In this document: positions 53,817-62,007 of the stretch, one piece after another
Layout: the number at the start of each line of letters is the position of its first letter
Numbering within the stretch: the stretch's first letter is position 1
The notes under the pieces: generated by a model
What the model was told of the DNA's origin: nothing
Databases searched by the model: none
What the model saw: the letters and a program-made list of their open reading frames with translations, nothing else
Program-made: the position numbers and the translations under genes
NCBI GenBank assembly: GCA_963775835.1
Contig: CAVZKV010000026.1
Coordinates: 186,001-250,000 of the forward strand
Direction of reading: 5' to 3'
Length of the DNA stretch: 64,000 bases
From: AWTP1-13 sp963775835
GTDB lineage: Bacteria > Pseudomonadota > Alphaproteobacteria > Rhizobiales > Hyphomicrobiaceae

Positions 53817-54995
53817 ATGCCCGCCGACGTCAGTGACCGGTCTCACAGGGGCCGCGCGCTCTTTCCGCGGCCGCTGCTGTTATCTGCCGTTTTTGCCCTG
53901 CTGTCCACGCTGTTGCTGGCATTTTTGCTGCCGCTCTTGGCGCCCGGTCTGTTACGTTTTGAACACGCCATGGGCGATCTGCGCACGGCCTGGATGTCCG
54001 ACCGGTTGCCGAGCCAGCATCCCCGGATTGCCGTCGTCGCCGTGACCGACGATACACTCAACACCTACAAAACGCGCCTGCCGATGGATGCCGGCGTCTT
54101 GGCCCGCACCATTGACGCCATCGACGCCGCCGGCGCCAGGGCCATTGGGCTCGACGTCTTGTTCGTACGTACGGCCCGGCCGGACAATGAAGGCGAGCTC
54201 ATTGCCGCGATCCGGCGGGCAAAGGCAAAGATCGTGTTGGCGGCCGCCGACGAGCGGGTCCAATTGTCACCCCAGCAACGGGAACGTCAGCAGGCCTTTT
54301 TTCGCGATGCCTTGCGCCCGGCCGGGTATGCCAACCTGGCCGTGGAGCGCGATTTTATCGTGCGCTTCAAAGCTCAGCCATTACCCAACTCGGCCTTCCC
54401 CAAGAGCTTTGCCGAGGCCTTAGCGGAAAATGCCGGCTTTGCGTCCTTGAGCCAGCGCCGGCGCATTGCCTGGCTGCGTGCGCCGGCCGATCGGTCCGAT
54501 ACCTTTCTCACGCTGTCCGCCAATTCCCTGATCAGACCTGCGGGCGATCCTTTGCTCAATGCCGCCAAGCAGGCGCTCAGGGGCAAGATTGTCATCCTGG
54601 CTGGTATGTTGGGTGATATCGACGTGCACCGTACACCCTTGCAGGTGATGCATGGCGCCCTCATTCATGCCCACATTCTGGCGGGGATCGTCGATGGCCG
54701 CAGCATCGGCCAGGTCGAGAGCGGAACGGTGGCGTTACCTCTCACGCTTGCCGCCATCACCGGGCTCGGCTTCCTGGTCGGTTGGTACTTCCGTTACCGG
54801 CGCCGCGGTCTGCTCGCCAGCGGTGTGGCGACCGCCGTCATCATTGCCGTCGACACCGTGGTGTTCTGGCAATTGCGCATCATTTTGCCGCTCGTGCTCG
54901 CGCTGATGGCCTGGTTCCTGGGCGAGTTCTCGGGCCATTATCTCGGCAGGTGGCTCGGCTATAACACCGATCGATCGAGGTGGTTCGTCAGATGA
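53817..54995 (+). CDS. CHASE2-domain membrane protein without an output domain
   Basis: A 392-residue protein: an N-terminal helix (LLSAVFALLSTLLLAFLLPLLAPG), an extracytoplasmic CHASE2 sensor domain (residues 45-300, with RIAVVAVTDDTL, ARAIGLDVLFVRTARPDNEGEL and GKIVILAGMLGDIDVHRTPLQVMHGALIHAHIL), and three C-terminal helices. CHASE2 is normally joined to a kinase, cyclase or GGDEF domain; here the protein ends about 20 residues after the last helix. Its stop overlaps the next gene by four bases (ATGA). GAGGGG precedes the start. Confidence 0.88.
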   Translation: MPADVSDRSHRGRALFPRPLLLSAVFALLSTLLLAFLLPLLAPGLLRFEHAMGDLRTAWMSDRLPSQHPRIAVVAVTDDTLNTYKTRLPMDAGVLARTIDAIDAAGARAIGLDVLFVRTARPDNEGELIAAIRRAKAKIVLAAADERVQLSPQQRERQQAFFRDALRPAGYANLAVERDFIVRFKAQPLPNSAFPKSFAEALAENAGFASLSQRRRIAWLRAPADRSDTFLTLSANSLIRPAGDPLLNAAKQALRGKIVILAGMLGDIDVHRTPLQVMHGALIHAHILAGIVDGRSIGQVESGTVALPLTLAAITGLGFLVGWYFRYRRRGLLASGVATAVIIAVDTVVFWQLRIILPLVLALMAWFLGEFSGHYLGRWLGYNTDRSRWFVR

Positions 54996-55750
54996 AAATC
55001 GACCGACTTCTGCTTGCTTTGGCAAGCCTCGCTGCGGCGCTCGTGGCCCTAGCAGGGGGTGCTGCGTCGGCCCGGGCGCAGGTCTATGTGATCGAATCGA
55101 GCGTCCCCGATATCAAGGTTGGCGCGCAATTTGCCATGGCCGACAGCCTATCGATCCCGGCAGGCGCCGCAATTCGCGCCGTCCTTCCCTCCGGCAAGAC
55201 GCAGCTCGTCAAGGGTCCCTACAACGGCCCCGTCGCCGACCTCGCCAAGGGACAAGAAATCAATGAGGGCGTGGTCGGCTGGCTCAAGAACATCATGCAG
55301 ACCGGCGGGGCGACCGAAGCAACGCCGGGAGCAACACGCAGTGCCCGCGCGCCGGCCCGGCCGCGTTCCATATCGGGTTTTTCCTGGGCCAATGTGCCGA
55401 CCTCGATCGATGGCAATGTTTGCGTCGGCAAAGAAGCCAAACTGCAGTTGGCGCGCGCCCCGGTCCCGGTCGCTCAGCGTGTGGCCGTGGTCGATGTGGA
55501 CAGCGCCGCGCGCGCGGAAGCGGAATGGGCCATAAGTGGCGAGCTGGTGGCGTGGCCGGCGGGCGTGGCCGTGCGCCCGGGTGGCACCTATTACCTATTG
55601 GTCGAAGGGCGCCCGCGCCGTCAGTTGAAGCTCGAGGTATTGGATCCGTTACCGAGCGAAGACGACGTGCTGGCGGAACTGCACAAACGCGGCTGCCGGC
55701 ATCAGTTCGAGGTCTTTGTGCGCGACAAACTTGCCGCCGCGAAGCCGTAG
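54992..55750 (+). CDS. Exported protein coupled to the CHASE2 gene
   Basis: A 252-residue protein with a signal peptide (MKIDRLLLALASLAAALVALAGGAASARAQ). Residues 35-75 (SSVPDIKVGAQFAMADSLSIPAGAAIRAVLPSGKTQLVKGPY) look like a FecR-type beta motif. A proline-rich linker follows, then a second beta-rich domain (GGTYYLLVEGRPRRQLKLEVL) and a C-terminal CRHQFEVFVRDKL helix. The four-base overlap with the CHASE2 gene suggests the two act together in the periplasm, perhaps sensor and partner. No enzymatic motif seen. Confidence 0.75.
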   Translation: MKIDRLLLALASLAAALVALAGGAASARAQVYVIESSVPDIKVGAQFAMADSLSIPAGAAIRAVLPSGKTQLVKGPYNGPVADLAKGQEINEGVVGWLKNIMQTGGATEATPGATRSARAPARPRSISGFSWANVPTSIDGNVCVGKEAKLQLARAPVPVAQRVAVVDVDSAARAEAEWAISGELVAWPAGVAVRPGGTYYLLVEGRPRRQLKLEVLDPLPSEDDVLAELHKRGCRHQFEVFVRDKLAAAKP

Positions 55751-55897
55751 CGAAGCGGGCAGACGTGGCCGTCGTCCGGCCTTGTCGGTGGCCGCACCCA
55801 TGCGGGCGCTCTAGTCAATACGGGCCAATTTTGCTCTGAGTGTTCGGTTGCTGCGACAGGGGCGATGGTCGGCTTGGCGGCCCCGTTAGGAGGCAGC

Positions 55898-57524
55898 ATG
55901 CAGGCGCAAACCTTCGATTTCATCGTCGCGGGCGCCGGCTCGGCGGGCTGCGCGGTCGCCGCGCGCCTTTCCGAAATCGGGTCGCTATACCGTGTTGCTG
56001 CTGGAGGCGGGGCGACGCGATCGCTATCCCTGGATTCACATCCCCCTCGGCTACCACAAGCTCTACAACCACGCGCGCTACAACTGGAAATTCGAAAGCG
56101 AGCCGATCGCCGGCCTCAACAATCGCACGTCCTACCAGCCTCGCGGCAAGGTGCTTGGAGGTACCAGTTCCCTCAACGGCCTGATCTACATGCGCGGCAC
56201 GCCGGCCGACTACGACGGCTGGCGGCAACGCGGCTGCCAGGGCTGGGACTATGCCAGTGTCCTGCCCTTCTTTCGCAAAGCGGAGAACCAGGAGCGCGGG
56301 GAGAACGAATTTCACGGGGTCGGCGGACCGCTCAAGGTTGGCGACCAGCCGTTTCGGCACGAACTCGTCGATGCCATCATCGCGGCGAGTGTGGAAGCGG
56401 GGATCCCGCCTAACGGGGACTTCAATGGCGCCAGCCAGGAGGGTGTTGGGCGCTATCAGGCGACGGCGGCGGCTGGCCGGCGCTGGAGCGCGGCGGTCGC
56501 CTACCTGAAGCCGGCGCGCAAGCGCAAGAACCTCCTGGTGACGCCCAATGCCCACGCCACACGCATCCTGATCGAGGACGGCCGGGCCGTCGGCATCCAA
56601 TATCGCACCCCGCGCGGTCTTGCGACCGCGCTCTGCCGCGCCGAGGTGATCGTCTGCGCGGGCGTTTATGGCTCGCCCCAGCTTCTGCTGCTGTCGGGGA
56701 TCGGGCCGGGGGCGCATCTGAACGAGATGGGCATTGCCGTGGTGAAAGACCTCCCGCCCGTCGGGGCCAATCTGCACGATCATTTCAATTCCTACCTGGC
56801 CTTACGCTGCGCCAAGCCCATTACGCTCAATGACTTGACGCGTAGCCCGCTGGCCAAGCTGACGGCGGCGCTCCAATACGCCTTCGCTCGCCGGGGCCAC
56901 CTCGCCGGCCCCGGCCTTTACGCTGGGGCTTTCGTGCGCAGCGATCAGCGCTTGGATCGGCCCGATCTGCAAATGAATTTCTTCCTCTGGAGCATTGAAA
57001 AGCGCGACGCGCGTGGCGTCTATCCGCACAAATTTCCAGGCTTCTCGCTGTCGCCGGTGCACTTGCGACCGGAAGGGCGCGGCAGCGTGCGGCTCGGCTG
57101 CCCCGACCCCTTGGCCCCGCCGCGCATCCACCTTGAGTACCTGTCGACCGCCTACGACGTCGAAGCCATGCTCTATGGCATGCGGCTCGCGCGCAAGATT
57201 GCAGCGCAGCCATCGCTTCGACCCTATGTGCTCGAGGAGGTGTTGCCGGGCCCGACGGTTACAAGCGACGAGGCGCTGGCCGAGGACCTGCGTCGGCGCG
57301 GCGTTTCGAACCTGCACCCGGTCGGCAGTTGCCGCATGGGTCCTGGTCCGGACGCGGCCGTCGATCCGCGGCTGCGCGTGCACGGCGTGACGGGGCTTCG
57401 GGTGATCGATGCCTCGATCATGCCGCAGGTGGTCGGCGGCAACACCAACGCGCCTGCGATCATGATCGGCGAGAAGGGCGCCGCCATGGTGCTCGAGGAC
57501 GCAGAGCGGCAGCCTCAATTGTAG
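55898..57524 (+). pseudogene. GMC oxidoreductase (choline dehydrogenase-like), frameshifted
   Basis: An FAD-dependent alcohol dehydrogenase of the GMC family. The FAD motif DFIVAGAGSAGCAVAARLSE is in one frame; the rest (YTVLLLEAGRRDRYPWIHIPLGY to the end) is in the next. Removing one A from AAA at 55974-55976 gives SESGRYTVLLLEAG and a normal 541-residue enzyme. GGTSSLNGLIYMRG, GVYGSPQLLLLSGIGP and the C-terminal SNLHPVGSCRMG with the catalytic His and GGNTNAPAIMIGEK are intact. AGGAGG precedes the ATG. Probably functional with a sequencing error. Its 3' end overlaps the convergent TonB gene by ten bases. Confidence 0.9.
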
Positions 57525-58403
57525 ATATAGGTCACCAGGAAGGTGCGATCGCTGCAGAGTCGCCCCGGTCGGTGGAATGGGAAAGCTCGACTGCCGTACG
57601 GCAAACACCACGCTTTGCGTAAGCGCGGGATCGGCCGCGGGCCGCACGAGCTGCAGCTCGCTAAGGTCACCGGTTGCCGACAGCAGCAAGCGAACCGTAA
57701 CCTTGCCAAGCTCCCCGCGCGCAGGCGGCATGGTCTGGCGCAAAGCGCGGATTACCCTGCGTCCGAACTCGTCGTTTTCGCCCGAGCGCGTGATGTCCGG
57801 CGGGCGTACGGCCGCCGTCGATAGCCCCGAAGGGGCGATGAAGTTTGGGGGTAAGTCGAGCTGCAACGAGAGTTTGGGGCTGGTCTTCGCCTTGCCTGGG
57901 GTCTCGGCCGGCGGGCTCGCGGTTGCCCCGGGTGGGGCCGCAGAGGGTGGCGAAAGGGTTTCGGCCGGCGCCGGCGGGGCTGCGGCCTCTTTCTTGCTCG
58001 GCGCGCTCGCAGCCTTCTTGTCCTCCAGGATCTGGGCGGCAGCGCTCGGTGAGGCTGCCTCAGCGGCAGGCAGCGTCGACGGGCTCGCCAGGGTCGCGGT
58101 CTCGCTGGGGGCTGGCGGCGGGGGGGGCGTCGACCCGGTTTCGGCGGGGGCGGCCGGCCGCGGCGGCGCGGCATTGTTGGGCGCGACCGGTGGGGCGGCC
58201 CTCGCGCCGAGCTCGCTCGGGTCAACGAGTTCGACACTGATGGCTTCGGGGCTTCCGTCCCGCTCGCCCAGGTGACGCGGTAGGGATCGACCGACGCCTA
58301 CGATGGCGCTGGCATGCAGCAGCGCGACGCACGACAAGCCGATCCAGAACCGGCGTTCTGGCACCTGGCGCGGGTAGGGGGACGGTTGGCCTTTGAGCTC
58401 CAT
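57515..58403 (-). pseudogene. TonB-family protein, frameshifted near the 3' end
   Basis: A TonB-type energy transducer: short cytoplasmic start, one anchor helix (FWIGLSCVALLHASAIVGVG), a long Pro/Ala-rich periplasmic spacer, and a C-terminal TonB domain (RVIRALRQTMPPARGELGKVTVRLLLSATGDLSELQLVRPAADPALTQSVVFAVRQSSFPIPPTG). The frame then runs on to a far stop. Removing one base from CCCC at 57563-57566 gives the ending GRLCSDRTFLVTYIYN, a normal terminal strand, and 295 residues. GGAGGGAG precedes the start. No ExbB or ExbD gene is nearby. Confidence 0.75.
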
Positions 58404-58734
58404 ACTCCCTCCGCGGCGAAGCGTGACCGCTTCGATCGACGGGTCAAATCCGTTTACCGCCTCGGCGCCGTCGGCGGGTATGGCAAGATCGGGCCACGAG
58501 CGTAGCGGCGAAGGACGGCCAGGACATGACCGCGCCATCCTGCACCCGCCGGGTCAGGATCCTATGTGTCAGATTGTACCTTGGCGCGCCGGCGGCCCTC
58601 GCAGCCGTTGCCGGCGGCCAATTTTCCACAGGCGCGTGCGCTTGGCTCGGCTTGGGTCAAGCTCCGCGCGAGATCTCACCCCAGCGTCGTCGGACGCCGC
58701 CAGCCCCGCCGTAAGGGCGCCGCGCGGGTCGCTT
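58404..58734. other. Gene-free interval
   Basis: About 330 bases between the TonB and NIPSNAP genes. A near-consensus DnaA box (TTTTCCACA, one mismatch, 58622-58630) is present. No credible gene or terminator. Confidence 0.35.
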
Positions 58735-59040
58735 TTAGTCGAGGCGGCGCAGGAAGGTGCGCTCCTCGGCAAGAATGAACCGCTTCTCCTCGGCCAGCCG
58801 GAAGTTGGCCGCCCCCGCCTGATCCGCCTTGAGGCGCGTCCGGTAGGCCTCGTAGTGGGCAAGGCTGTCGAAGGAAATCAGGCCAAAGGCGACGTTGTTG
58901 GTACCCTCGTGTGGCATCCAGTAGCCATCGAGCTTGCCACCGCAGGCCGGAATGATCGTCAACCAACGGCGCGCATAGTCTGCGAAGGCCTCGCGCTGGA
59001 ATGGGTCGATCTGGTAGCGAATGAATACGGTAAGGGTCAT
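58735..59040 (-). CDS. NIPSNAP family protein
   Basis: A 101-residue ferredoxin-like-fold protein of the NIPSNAP type (FIRYQIDPFQREAFADYARRWLTIIPACGGKLDGYWMPHEGTNNVAFGLISF). Bacterial members are small stress or metabolism-associated proteins with no fixed reaction. GAGGAGCGG precedes the ATG. It is divergent from an ArsR-type regulator 135 bases away, which may control it. Confidence 0.88.
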   Translation of the reverse strand: MTLTVFIRYQIDPFQREAFADYARRWLTIIPACGGKLDGYWMPHEGTNNVAFGLISFDSLAHYEAYRTRLKADQAGAANFRLAEEKRFILAEERTFLRRLD

Positions 59041-59175
59041 TGTCGCCGCTCCTCGAGCCAGTCTCGTGCTGATGCCACCGTGTCTGAGGTTTGCCGACGC
59101 ATGCTACGGAATTGACCGAAGCGCGGTTCGGCGCGGTGCGGTAAGCTCCAGGCACGGTCGCGGAGCCCGTTCCTG

Positions 59176-59892
59176 ATGGCCAGCAGCGCCCTGTTCGCCG
59201 AAATTGCCGCTTTGTCGGGTGATCCCGGGCGCGCCAGCATGCTGCACGCGCTGATGGACGGCCGCGCTCTTACGGCAACCGAGCTGGCACGGGTGGCGGG
59301 CATTACGCCGCAAACGGCCAGTGGTCATTTGCAGCGCATGACGGTGGTCGGGCTCATCAAGGTCCACCCGCAGGGCCGCCATCGCTACTATGAGCTCGCC
59401 ACCGTTTCCGTGGCGCGCATGCTCGAAAGCATCATGCAGGTTGCCGCCGAGCTGGCGCCGGATCGGCGGCGCCTGAGCGTCGGGCCCCGCGATCTGGCGC
59501 TGCGCAGAGCCCGCACCTGCTATGACCATTTCGCGGGGCGGCTCGGCGTCGCCCTCGCCGACGCCCTCGGCCTACGCGGGTATGTCGAGCTGACGAGCGA
59601 CGCCGGTATCATCACCGAGCCCGGTATCGCCTTTCTGGCTGAGATCGGCATCGATGCCGATGCCTTGCAAGTCCGACGCACGACGCGAACACGGCGGGTG
59701 CTTTGCCGCCCTTGTCTCGACTGGAGCGAGCGGCGCCTGCATCTTGGTGGCCTCGTCGGGGCGGCACTCTGCGCGCACAGCATGCAGCGGGGCTGGACAC
59801 GGCGTCTGGAGGGCACGCGCGCCGTGCTCATCACGGCCGAGGGCGGGCGCATATTCGCGGAAAAGTTCGGAGCCGTGGGCTTGCTCGACTAG
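59176..59892 (+). CDS. ArsR-type winged-helix regulator
   Basis: A 238-residue regulator. The N-terminal winged helix is ArsR-like (GDPGRASMLHALMDGRALTATELARVAGITPQTASGHLQRMTVVGLIKVHPQGRHRYYEL). The long C-terminal part has CRPCLDWSERRLHLGGLVGAAL, with a CX2C pair that could bind metal, and is typical of the longer ArsR proteins beside NIPSNAP or antibiotic-oxidase genes. Probably controls the divergent NIPSNAP gene. Confidence 0.88.
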   Translation: MASSALFAEIAALSGDPGRASMLHALMDGRALTATELARVAGITPQTASGHLQRMTVVGLIKVHPQGRHRYYELATVSVARMLESIMQVAAELAPDRRRLSVGPRDLALRRARTCYDHFAGRLGVALADALGLRGYVELTSDAGIITEPGIAFLAEIGIDADALQVRRTTRTRRVLCRPCLDWSERRLHLGGLVGAALCAHSMQRGWTRRLEGTRAVLITAEGGRIFAEKFGAVGLLD

Positions 59893-60281
59893 CCAACCGA
59901 GGCGCAGCGGCGGCAATTGCCTGCCGTATAAAGTCGCCTCCTTGCGATCGGCCGTTGCCGCAGGCCGCCCATTTGTTGTGCTCGCAGGCCGGCAGCTACA
60001 TAACGGAAGCGGATCTGCAAGCGACTGGTGGCCAGGCATTTGGCGTGGCCGGCCTCCACCCAAGGATCAGCAACTGCCCCGCAACTCTAGCGTGCAAGGG
60101 GGTCAGGCTGGAGGAGGCCGGCGGCACGCCGACAGATCGTACCGGACGCATGGGTAACACGTTCCAGCTGCGAGGGCAGGTCGCGATACGCGAAAAAGGA
60201 GGGTTAGGTCGCGGCAGATCGCCCGCGTGTCCTGGCGGCGGCTGCAGGGCCGGTCCATGTCCGCGTGCGCGCGCCCCGCAT
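59893..60281. other. Gene-free interval
   Basis: About 390 bases between the convergent ArsR-type gene and guaA. Frames that stay open here have no ribosome site or domain content. No tRNA or clear terminator was found. Confidence 0.35.
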
Positions 60282-61829
60282 TCATTCCCACTCGATGGTG
60301 CCCGGAGGCTTCGAGGTCACGTCGTAGACCACCCGGTTAATGCCATTGACCTCGTTAATAATACGGGTGGCCGCGCGGCCCAACACGTCGTGCGGGAAGG
60401 GGTAGAAGTCGGCGGTCATGCCGTCGGTCGAGGTGACCGCACGCAGCGCGCAGACATGATCGTAGGTGCGTGCATCCCCCATGACGCCGACGGTGCGCAC
60501 CGGCAGCAGCACCGCAAAGGCCTGCCAGATCTTATCATAGAGGCCGGCCTTGCGGATTTCGTCGAGAAACGCCGCGTCGGCCTTGCGCAGAATATCGAGC
60601 TTTTCCTGGGTTACGTCGCTCAAGATCCAAATCGCCAAACCCGGCCCGGGGAAGGGATGTCGCCAAATGAAATGCTCCGGCAGCCCCAGTTCGCGGCCGA
60701 GGGCGCGCACCTCATCCTTGAACAGCTCACGCAGCGGTTCAATCAGTCGCAAGTTCATGCGCTCCGGTAGGCCGCCGACGTTGTGGTGCGATTTGATGGT
60801 CACCGACGGCCCGCCGGTGAACGACACGCTCTCGATCACGTCGGGATAGAGCGTGCCCTGCGCCAAAAAATTGACGCCGCCCAGCTTTTTGGCTTCCGCC
60901 TCGAAGACATCGATGAATAGCGCCCCGATGGTCTTGCGCTTGGCTTCCGGGTCGGTCTTGCCGGCGAGCTGAGCCAGGAACTCCCGGCTCGCGTCGACGT
61001 GCACCAAGGGGATATTGAAATGGCCGCGGAACAGCGTCACAACCTGCCTCGCCTCGTCGAGCCGCAGCAGGCCGTGGTCGACGAAAATGCACGTGAGCTG
61101 GTCGCCGATGGCCTCGTGGATGAGCTTGGCCGCCACCGCGCTGTCGACCCCGCCGGACAGTCCACAGATCACCCGGCCGGCGCCGACCTGCGCCCTGATG
61201 CGGGCAATCTCCGTGCTCTTGAAATGCGCCATGCTCCAGTCGCCCGGTAGGCCGGCGATGCGGCGCACAAAATTGCCGATCAGGCGGCTTCCCTGCGGGG
61301 TGTGCGCCACCTCGGGATGGAACTGCACCGCGTAAAGCTTGCGAGTTTCGTCGGCGATTGCCGCAAACGGGGCGCCGTTCGAGATCCCCACCACCTTGAA
61401 GCCCGGCGGCAAGCGCGTAACGCGGTCGCCGTGGCTCATCCACACGGTGTCGCGCTCGCCCTTGCGCCAAACACCTTCAAACAACCTGCTGTCGCTGATG
61501 ACCTCCAACTCGGCGCGGCCGAACTCGCGATGGTGCCCCCCCTCCACGCCGCCGCCGAGCTGGGCGACCATGGTTTGCTCGCCATAGCAAATGCCAAGCA
61601 CCGGTAGCCCGGCCTGGAACACCCAGTCAGGGGCGCGCGGCGTGCCAAACTCGGTAACACTGGCCGGGCCGCCAGACAGAATGACGGCCCGCGGTTTGAG
61701 GCGCTCCAACGCGTCCTGGGCGCGGTTGAAGGCCACGATCTCGGAGTAGACGCCCTGCTCGCGCACGCGCCGGGCGATCAGCTGCGTCACCTGGCTACCG
61801 AAGTCGATGATGAGGACGGTTTCGGTCAT
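60282..61829 (-). CDS. guaA: GMP synthase (glutamine-hydrolysing)
   Basis: A 515-residue two-domain enzyme that aminates XMP to GMP. The N-terminal class I glutamine amidotransferase has the nucleophile in LGICYGEQTM and HPEV. The ATP-pyrophosphatase domain has the P-loop SGGVDSAV, and the C-terminal dimerisation domain ends with the typical SKPPGTIEWE. All segments are intact and the length is normal. Confidence 0.97.
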   Translation of the reverse strand: MTETVLIIDFGSQVTQLIARRVREQGVYSEIVAFNRAQDALERLKPRAVILSGGPASVTEFGTPRAPDWVFQAGLPVLGICYGEQTMVAQLGGGVEGGHHREFGRAELEVISDSRLFEGVWRKGERDTVWMSHGDRVTRLPPGFKVVGISNGAPFAAIADETRKLYAVQFHPEVAHTPQGSRLIGNFVRRIAGLPGDWSMAHFKSTEIARIRAQVGAGRVICGLSGGVDSAVAAKLIHEAIGDQLTCIFVDHGLLRLDEARQVVTLFRGHFNIPLVHVDASREFLAQLAGKTDPEAKRKTIGALFIDVFEAEAKKLGGVNFLAQGTLYPDVIESVSFTGGPSVTIKSHHNVGGLPERMNLRLIEPLRELFKDEVRALGRELGLPEHFIWRHPFPGPGLAIWILSDVTQEKLDILRKADAAFLDEIRKAGLYDKIWQAFAVLLPVRTVGVMGDARTYDHVCALRAVTSTDGMTADFYPFPHDVLGRAATRIINEVNGINRVVYDVTSKPPGTIEWE

Positions 61830-62007
61830 GCTCTCGAGGTCATCGGCGAGGCCGCCACAACGAGGCGGGCGCCGAGCCTTCGATAGCCACCATCACCGCG
61901 AAAGGTCAAGCTGACGCCGGTGCGCCAGGGCCAACATCCTTCGCGCTTGCCGCCCGGGATCCCGCGCGCCGAGGCGGGGGGCTGGCCCTGGTGATGACGG
62001 CAGTGCC

